NCBI GenBank assembly: GCA_036924085.1
Contig: JAVGWX010000011.1
Span: forward strand, 17,176,608 to 17,240,607
Source of the DNA: Ariolimax columbianus
Lineage: Eukaryota > Mollusca > Gastropoda > Stylommatophora > Arionidae
Direction: 5' to 3'
Length of the DNA stretch: 64,000 nt
The notes under the pieces are model-generated. The model did not search any database, was not told the DNA's origin, and saw nothing but the letters and a program-made list of their open reading frames with translations. Position numbers and translations under genes: made by a program. Of the stretch, positions 56,360 to 64,000 are shown piece by piece. Each line of letters begins with the position of its first letter. The first letter of the stretch is position 1.

Positions 56360-58765
56360 CCCAGTAGATACTCCTTCATAATAAACTGCTATAGTCCACC
56401 AGACACAGCTCTGGTTATACACAAAGTCTAAATTGAAGAGTAGAGACACCTCATAGTGGGAGATTTTAACAGTCACTCCCCAAGCTGGGGCTTCGAAACA
56501 ATGGACCAGAGAGGCGAGGAGGTAGAAGATTGGATGATAGAAAAGAAACTCATTCTAATAAATAGGTCAGCCGATAGGCACACATATTTCTCAATAATAT
56601 TGAAAAAAATTAGTACTCCAGATTTTGCGATGGCAACGGACGACCTTCACCGACTAATAGCAAAAACAGTCAACAGCCAACTGGGTGGGAGCGACCATAT
56701 CCCAATAACTTTAAAAAATATGAAACATGGGATAAACACAGATAACAGATATGCACCCAAGCTGGAATTTCAAAAGAACAAACTGGACTCTATTTAGAGA
56801 AAATGTAAATAAACTTTGTCAAGATATATCCCATGCCAAAAATGTAAACAATAATGTTACCATCTAGACGGAAGCTATCATCCAGGCAGCAAAGAAATCA
56901 ATTCCACGTGGAAAACGGAAAAATTATAAACCCTATTGGAGCAATAAACTAGGGAAACTGCATAAAGAACTAAGAGAGGCAAGAAATATCATTTTTTTAA
57001 ATCCGTCACCAGAAAACATAGGGAAACACAGCAAAATTAAAAACACATTCATAGAGCAAAAGAATTTGGCATGAAAAAAGTGAAAGCCTCAACATGGACA
57101 GGGATACAAGTAAACTCTGGAACCTGACAAGAGCATTGCATGAAGAAGCCCGAGGGAGCCATGGGGAGACAGTCACTAAGGAAAATGAGAAACATCATAC
57201 AGGTAAAATGGCAGTAAACATAATGGCCGAAATATATAGACATTAACATGACAACGCAAACTAGAAGTCAAAAAAGAGATAAAGGAGAACCTGAAGACAC
57301 AGAATGATGATCCCTGCATGAAGGCATCGCTAAAAATATAGAATTAAACACTGTTATTCAGAAACTGAAAAACAAAAAGGCTCCAGGAAAAGATGGCATC
57401 ATAAAACGAAATGAATAAAAACTTAGACCAAGGGTCAAGAAGAAAACTGAAAATTTTAAATCAATCATGGAACACAGATACGATCCCAGACCAATGGTGG
57501 GAGGCTATCATTATCCCCATCAGAAAACCAAAAATGGGCAACACAAGCAAGGAAAGTTATAGGCCAATAAGCCTGCTCAGCTGTGTTGGAAAAGTCATGG
57601 AGAAAATGGTAAACGCAAGACTAATAAAACATCTGGAAAAAAAACCATCTCCTACTTAATTCACAGTCAGCCTTTAGGAAAAACCGCAACACAGAAGACC
57701 AACTAGTGTACCTAACCCAAGAAATAGAAAATGCATTCCAGGGTAAAGAAAAAGTACTTGCGGTCTTTGTGGATATGGTAAAAGCTTTTGACAAGGTATG
57801 ACGAGAAGGACTACTCCTGAAACTATTAAACAACAAAATAGAAGGGAGAATATACAGCTGGATAAGAAACGTCCTCCGATACAGAACAGCAAGTCAAATT
57901 AGATGGATCACTGAGCCATAGAATAACTCTCTAACAAGGCGTAGTCCAGGGAGGAGTCATCTCTCCAACTCTCTTTATCCTGTTCATAAACGACATAGAA
58001 GGAAAACTCCCAAAGAAAGTATCTAGTGCCCTACACGCTGACGATTTCGCAATGTGGAGTGCTGCAGAAAAACTGCCAACAGCTGAAAATAGAATGCAGA
58101 CAGCACTAGACACTGTTGGAAAATGGGTTACAGATTGGGGATTGCAGATTTACATCTCAAAGACAGTTACAACATACTTCTCACTGTCCAACACCAAGAA
58201 AGTAACAAAACTTATTCTAAATGGCAAAGAGCTTGTACAAGAAAATAACCCTGTGTATCTCGGCTAAGGAGAACCAGCTTCATCCATATATCCAAACACC
58301 TACACCAAAAATATGGAGAACTAATTCCCAACCAACCTGAAAAAATAGAAATGCTTATCAACTATGAAGAGCCAAGCTGCAACATAAACAACAGAGTAAG
58401 GACAAATGAGTACAGAAATCCCAGGAATCAGAAGGAAATACCCGCAGTGTCCACGAGCTGAAAGCTATAGCAGAAGCAATGATTGAGGAGAAATATAATA
58501 CCAAGGAATGGACACAGGTGTACACAGATGGTTCAACAGAGGGGGCGGACCGAAACGGGGGAGGAGGCATATTCATAAGACACAAACGTGGAAATATAAC
58601 AGAAGAGGGCCTCCGAACAGGAAGGTTATCCATAAACGTCAGAGCAGAATCAATGGCCCTCCTGCGAGCTTTCAGAATACTTCAAACAGAAAGACCAAAT
58701 CCAACAAAAATAGTTACATTCACACACTGCAGAGTACTATTAGAGAAAATACCAAAAGCAAACAA
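56360..58765 (+). pseudogene. LINE family C copy: endonuclease, reverse transcriptase, RNase H, broken
   Basis: Domain order on the plus strand. Endonuclease: 'CYSPPDTAL' (about 56390), 'VGDFNSHSPSWGFE' (56457-56500), 'GSDHIPI' (about 56688-56708). Linker. RT: 'NKKAPGKDGI' (about 57373-57402), 'WEAIIIPIRKP' and 'SYRPISLLSCVGKVMEK' (57507-57605), 'VFVDMVKAFDKV' (about 57763-57798, first catalytic Asp), 'VQGGVISPTLFILFINDI' (57945-57998), 'HADDFAMW' (58037-58060, catalytic Asp pair). A deletion near 58266 then joins to RNase H: 'VYTDGSTEGA' (58519-58548) and 'VRAESMALL' (58642-58668). Several stops and shifts; dead. Cut off by foreign sequence at 58766. Jockey/I-like group by architecture. Confidence 0.92.
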
Positions 58766-58890
58766 TGGGAAAACAAACAGAAAACAAAATGTAAATGTTT
58801 ATTCAGGGTTGAGTTTAATCAAAATGTTAACATAAACAAAACCCACGTTAGGACCAATAGGCCTTCATCAGGGACAAAAATACTGAACTA
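58766..58890 (-). mobile_element. Fragment with degenerate hammerhead-like motif, possibly Penelope-type
   Basis: The minus strand contains 'CCTGATGAAGGCC' (58877-58862 region) followed by TATT and 'GGTC', which can pair with GGCC to form a short stem with a tetraloop, then 'CTAACG'. A hammerhead core needs CUGAUGA, stem II and GAAA. The first two are present and the GAAA position is altered. Hammerhead motifs of this form are known from the terminal repeats of Penelope-like elements; the assignment is inferred. Confidence 0.45.
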
Positions 58891-59344
58891 ACAAATCAAC
58901 ATATAAATAAAAATGGTCAGCTTATCTTATAGAAGACCCAGTCTGTCTAAGCGACCGGTTGTGCCAGATGCTTGACTGAATATTCATATTCTAGACCTAG
59001 ATCTAGATAGAGGTGTCTTTGGTGCGTGCATTACCTTTGAGGAACAAGGGAGTATTAATTTACTTACAGGCTGGTCAGGGTTCAAAGACTTAAATTCCCC
59101 AAAGCAATTAACGACACAAGTGGACGTACAAATTAACGTAAACACTTCACTGTTATTTTACTCGCCAGGCGCGCGCAAGCACGCATTTATGTCATTGCCC
59201 ACGCGCACATATAACGCGTCATGTGGGCCAGAGGGGGGAGAGGGATATTGAATACCACATACACGCCAGACCGATATCCTTGTCCCAATATTAAAAGAAT
59301 GTACTTAAATGAAGTCTGATAGCAGGCACTGCTGTCAAGTGTTT
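58891..59344. other. Intergenic sequence, no gene seen
   Basis: CG-rich patch at 59165-59230; otherwise nothing recognised. Confidence 0.4.
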
Positions 59345-59520
59345 TTATGAGATGTGGTGACTAGTTCCCTTCTTGGCTGCCTTCTCTTCCATAACAGTAA
59401 AGCATGTCACATATTACAACTGAGTTGACGTGAGCGTTTCCGTAGCGCGATTGAAACTTGTAAATATTCACAGATTTTCACAGACTCCGTAGGTGGATAT
59501 GGCCTCTCCTATTCTGACAG
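59345..59520 (-). mobile_element. SINE remnant sharing the GGGAACTGGTC-type core
   Basis: 'gtgactagttcccttcttggctgccttctcttccata' type sequence at 59357-59395 is the inverted core seen at 34545-34575. Head boxes near 59440-59510 are decayed. Confidence 0.6.
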
Positions 59521-59814
59521 CCCTGTAGGATGCCTGTGTTAAATCAGTGACTTGCTCTTGTAGATGTGGTGTCTGTAGTGCTCAGTTCAACCTGATCACA
59601 CTACCAGACACATTCACAATCCTACTTAGTAGCATTTTACGTCATACATAATAAGTGCAGTGGCCTTAGCCTGCATTCACAGTAAGGGGCCCGGGACCCA
59701 CAGAGGGGATTGTACCGTCTCCACATTATTTATTAACCACAAGCCCAAAAGTGAAGCCATCACGCAATGAGAGCGTCACCGTTACTAGAACCAACAAAAG
59801 CAGAATGCAGGGCC
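59521..59814. other. Spacer, nothing recognised
   Basis: No signal seen. Confidence 0.4.
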
Positions 59815-61990
59815 GACATTGCTGGCTAGGCTAAATGTCAACAGAAATGAGCAGTTGGATGAGAAAAAGATAAAAAAACATGGTGAAGGAATTCAACCAC
59901 ACTATAGAGAAGTCATATGTTCCTGAGGAATGGCTTCATAGCTATATGTGCCCACTGCGTAATCCTGGTAAGTACTCAACGATTCTCAGCAGCTATCGAA
60001 TAATCACCATACAGAATGTATACGGGAAATTGCTCGAGAAGATAGGGGCCAGACAAATAATGACCTTCCTTGAACTTGAGCACATCCTACCAGATACACT
60101 GGGCAGCTATAGAACAACGAAGAAGTCCTGCGTTAACGCTGGAACTTTAGCGTACAATGTGTATAAGGGTTTTCAGACAAAGCAAGAAACAGTCGCGGTG
60201 GCACTGGACCTGAAAGACGCATACAACCGTGTCGATTTTGGGATGTCAATTATATGTCTGAAGCAGTGTGGTTTAAACCCATGGTTGGCTAGTTGGATAT
60301 CAGCTGCCCTGGTGGAAAATACAGCTGTGCTATGCGTGGGACAGTGGCCATCAGAACCGAGGCGAATATGTACAGGACTGCCTCAAAGGTCTCCGCTCTC
60401 ACCGGTGCTGATCAAAATTTACGCAGTAAAAGTGACCAATGTTCAATCCACAGGGACTGTGCAAACGTTAACATGTGCCGATGGCATTCTAACTTTCATG
60501 ATTGGCTCAGACAGGCAAGATTTAGTTAAAAACACCGAGGAAACCTTGCAAGCAATATCATAGTGGTGCAGCGACTCAAGCCCCAAGATCAATCCGAATA
60601 ATGCATGCATGATATGGTGCTCTTTGAATAATTCCATAGTAAAGGCTGTTCCCGGGCATCACTTTTGATGGTTGCACTATTGACAGTTGTTACAGGTTGA
60701 ATTACCTCGAAGTGACATTTGATCACAGTTTCTCCTTCAGTTGCCATGTTCACCACATCGTACAAAGGTGTGAGCGAGGGTTAGAAGCACACAAGACCAT
60801 GGCTGCTGCCGACATGGAACAATGCCTCTTGTTCACATATTTCGTAAGGTCATGTTGTCTGTTATTGATTACAGACTAAGCATCCGCATATTATCAAGAA
60901 CACAGTGTGAAAGGTTGGGACGCATCCATAATGAAGGTTGAAATTGGTTCTAGGCTGCACGAGAGATACCCCGATTGTGACGATGCGGTACATGTTGGGA
61001 TTGTTATCGGTGACATCGGAAATAAACTGACACAATTCAAAGCCAATATGCGTGTCACCATAGACACGCGGCACCCTTTGTACAGTAGTATTTCAGACAT
61101 CAAGGGATTAGAGTCCAGAGAGGGGCGTCATGGATGGCACAGGCAGAGACAACAATCGGACACGTCACTCCAGCTGAGAAGATAGCCAAAGGGAAAGAAT
61201 GGGTCCACACTGGTGATAGAATGATAGAGTACCAGAGTCATCATAACCTTAGGCAAGGATTGCAGAGAACGGAGCAACGAGAGAGCAGAGCACGAGGTGA
61301 ATCAGTTGATAACTGAGAACACACAGGAGAGCGATGCCGTCATATACACCAATGGATCGGTGCTGCGCAGTGGGACAGCAGGCTAGGGCTTCTAGGCTAG
61401 AGGGAGAGGATAGGTCGTTGCTGAGCGCAGTAGAGTATACATGACAATAACCTACAGTATGAGAATAAAGACGGAAGCAGTGATATCAGCACTGAAATTG
61501 ATATCTGAGACTTCTATAACAAGGGCAGTCATCGTGACAGACGCGCATGCCGCACTTCAGAAGGTACATAAGAGATGGCTTAGGTACGAGTGGATAGCAG
61601 GTTTTGAGTCCTCAAACCTCGAGGGGTTAACATGGATCTACTGTCCTGCTCATGCTGGGGTTAGGGCAATGAAAGAGCTGACGTCATGACTTCACTAGCT
61701 CCCATCATGGGCACATAAGTTATGGATAGAAGTGACATTTTGAAATCAATCAATGACCGCCTGCTGGATGAGGACACAGCAATAGATAAAGCAGCAATCC
61801 AAGACTGCAAAGTTTCTACATTAAACGAGGTTCGAGCGGAGTATGGCGAATGACAGGATGGAGCAGGAGAGTGTACAACCAACGACCTGCAATAACTATC
61901 AGCATCTATACCTATCGCCATTTGCTGAGAGAGACTGAGCACCTATGGGTATGCCCGGAGTACAGTGACGTCGATTCTTTGATATATAAA
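59815..61990 (+). pseudogene. LINE family B copy: reverse transcriptase, RNase H and C-terminus, broken
   Basis: Open RT frame 59880-60563: 'FNHTIEKSYVPEEWLHSYMCP', 'SSYRIITIQNVYGKLLEKI' (about 59990-60045), 'VALDLKDAYNRVDF' (60199-60240, first catalytic Asp), 'GLPQRSPLSPVL' (60379-60414), and 'LTCADGIL' (60472-60492) in place of the YADD-type box, with only one Asp retained. RNase H follows with stops: 'VIYTNGSVL' (about 61341-61365, Asp to Asn), 'IVTDAHAAL' (61531-61560) and 'WIYCPAHAGVRAMKEL' (61633-61680). The C-terminal region ends 'EHLWVCPEYSDVDS' (about 61938-61978), aligning with 35054-35352. Dead: active-site losses, stops and shifts. Confidence 0.9.
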
Positions 61991-62018
61991 CGCAGATAAG
62001 CATGGAGACTGGAAACCT

Positions 62019-62164
62019 CAGAGCCACACTTTCCAAAGGTATAGTTAGCTGAAGGAAAGAAACCACCCACACACTTACTACTAATAGCCAAACCCAAGAG
62101 CCACACTTTCCCAAGGAAAAGTTCGCCGCAGGAAAGAAACCACCCACACATTTACTACTAATAG
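62019..62164. repeat. About 78-bp direct duplication
   Basis: 'agagccacactttcc' to 'cttactactaatag' occurs at 62019-62087 and again at 62097-62164 with about ten changes. Confidence 0.88.
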
Positions 62165-63419
62165 GAAAACAAGTTATTAGTATTTAATTTCAAACTACCC
62201 ATTTTCGGTGCACGCTTCTATTTATTCTTATACATATTTGGTTTGGTGTGGCTTTCTCGTGAACGGAGATTGCAAAAGTGTAACTATTTAATCTCTTTTT
62301 AATGTTTCTTTGTTGAAAGTGTGTTTTTGTATTGTTTATTTTTGTTTTGTGTATTGGTGTTGGTCAACACTCACTGCCGACTTTAATATTTGAAAATCAT
62401 CAACATTCGTATCGAATTGTTCACCTGCGCCATCTTAAATTTTTACTTCCGGTGGTTTAATATTCTCCACTCGATGGATGCGTTTACTTGTTCGAATGCG
62501 ACGAAGTTGCTGATCTCGATCTCTATGTGATGTATACCTGTTAACTGTACCCATTAAAATTATACGTTTTGAAGTCGGATGGATTGAACCATTAAACGCA
62601 AAATACTGTACAACAAACCAACTTAGTGACAGAAAGCAAAAGAAAATAAGAGTGTATTTCCTATATCTAATTAATTGTCCATAGTCACAAGTTTATAAGC
62701 GGCCGAAGATGGAAACCAGGGAATTAGTTAACAGTATTAAGCGACTTTGCCCGCTAGCTGCATCAGGGTCTGCAAACGAGAAGTGACCAATACTATTCCG
62801 TCACCAAGTGTCGGCCCTGGAAACAGGTTGCATTAGTGTAGACTGGCTGAGAGAATCGAAATGATCGTTTTCGGAATGCAACCCCGTTTAAAAAAAAAAG
62901 TCAGCTTCAACTGCATGTTTTGGACAGAATGGCGCAATTGTCACAGCCTCGTTGTAAACTGCGATACACCATCACAACTACCTTATCACGGAGAACACCA
63001 AAGAAGTCAGAAATAACCAGATCATCTCTTCGTTGCCCTTCCTTCCTAACAGTATTCCAAGTACCCATTGACATCTGAGTCGACTGAAGCATACGTACTC
63101 TGCTTCTCAGATGCAGTGCCAGTTATTACACATAGCCCCCATCACACACGCTTGTCATGCGAAAAATATTCAGAAACACATGCCCTCACAAGCAAGTCTG
63201 GAATCGGTTCATGAAGGGCAGTAACCTCGTACATTTAACCACGTCAGACTGCATTACTATCATACTTAACCAGACTGCGCGCTATCAGAATTACTCCCGC
63301 TTTGTGAAAGACATGCTCAAAAATGAGATTATTATAGAAATAGAATTTGGGATTGGCATTTTCTAAAAGAAATGGAATACAAAATTTATTCTTTAATTTG
63401 TCACGGGTAAAAATAGATT
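62165..63419. other. Intergenic sequence, no gene seen
   Basis: AT-rich first half, more balanced second half. Frames at 62907-63092 and 63157-63366 have no recognised domain. Confidence 0.5.
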
Positions 63420-63770
63420 TTCTTCTTTGTCCTCTTCTTCTTCTTCTTCTTCTTTATCTGCTTGTTCTTTTTCTTCTTCTTCTTGTTCTTCTTGTCGTTC
63501 TTCTTCTTCATCCTTTTGCTCTTTTTCTCTATCTTCTTCTTCTGTTTGTTCTTTTTCTTCTTCTTCTTCTTTTTCGATGTTCGCCCCGAAAAGTACGTAG
63601 TTTACAGCTAGACTGCAATATATAGTCTTTTGGACAGACACATCCGAATTCAGCTTGATATTTGTTAAGACCTGATTTGCTTTGACACTTCCTATCTAAT
63701 GTCTTAGCCAGGTTGTCTGGTTGCAGTCTGTTTACAGGACCGCCACCGAGGCGAAACAGGGTTAATTATC
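63420..63770 (-). mobile_element. Short (GAA)n-tailed element D, copy 3
   Basis: The plus strand begins with a long (CTT)n-rich run (63420-63575). It continues 'cgatgttcgccccgaaaag' and 'tttacagctagactgcaatata', matching 'ggcgttcgtcctgaaaag' and 'tttacaacgacgctgcaatata' at 40237-40310. 'gtctgtttacaggaccgcc' near the other end matches 'gtgtttctagggccg'. The Glu-rich and Leu-rich frames here are repeat artefacts. Confidence 0.7.
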
Positions 63771-64000
63771 AATCATTGACCCACATGTACGCACCCAGCT
63801 ATGATTCGGTGACTGCACTCAACTCATTCAATGCTGCATTTTTGGCACCAAATGTTTCCTCAAGACTAATTGATGACGTGTCGTCGCTATCTTCTTCCTT
63901 ACATTTGTTAAAGCACTGAGTGGCTGGGCAGTTCAAGTTATTAATTCTCACATCATTAGGTGTAACTGTCATTGTTGGTCTCGAGACGCATTAGTCTACC
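63771..64000. other. Window end, nothing recognised
   Basis: A 68-codon plus frame (63713-63919) has no domain; the sequence is cut by the window end. Confidence 0.4.

Overview
The window looks like intron-rich, repeat-dense animal DNA. The evidence is consensus GT-AG introns, APE-type non-LTR retrotransposons, tRNA-derived SINEs and very many minisatellites. A mollusc, probably a gastropod, is my best guess from the style of the TRIM protein and of the SINE cores. The organism is inferred, not proven. Nothing bacterial, no CRISPR array and no intact tRNA or rRNA gene was seen.

One host gene is well supported. It is on the minus strand, with six coding exons between 53420 and 29843. All splice sites are GT-AG, and all junctions join in frame (phase 2 once, then phase 0). 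The predicted protein is about 1961 residues: a C3HC4 RING, two B-boxes, a coiled coil, and then about 1,600 residues of low-complexity Ser/Thr-rich tail coded mostly by two giant exons. The tail carries some two to three dozen short [KR]-x-T-x-T / xQT motifs that resemble dynein light chain LC8 binding sites. It ends in a Lys/Glu-rich segment. The likely role is a RING E3 ubiquitin ligase of the TRIM/RBCC class with an unusual multivalent tail.

Left part (1-29.8 kb): no host gene seen. It holds tandem arrays with 38-60 bp units (180-626, 888-1458, 5152-5425, 6740-8556, 10397-10822, 13995-14600, 20745-21515, 23980-25510, 26985-27460), simple repeats, and decayed LINEs. Two related RNase H-bearing LINE copies (15809-17043 plus, 18201-20092 minus) have clear 11-12 bp target-site duplications and (GAA)n tails.

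Middle (29.8-53.4 kb): the TRIM gene. Its introns hold LINE, SINE and minisatellite sequence. Intron 1 holds a minisatellite whose unit resembles the 3' end of exon 1 together with its splice donor.

Right part (53.4-64 kb): the upstream side of the TRIM gene, two further minisatellites, two long but broken LINE copies (56360-58765 and 59815-61990), a fragment with a degenerate hammerhead-like motif, and short (GAA)n-tailed elements.
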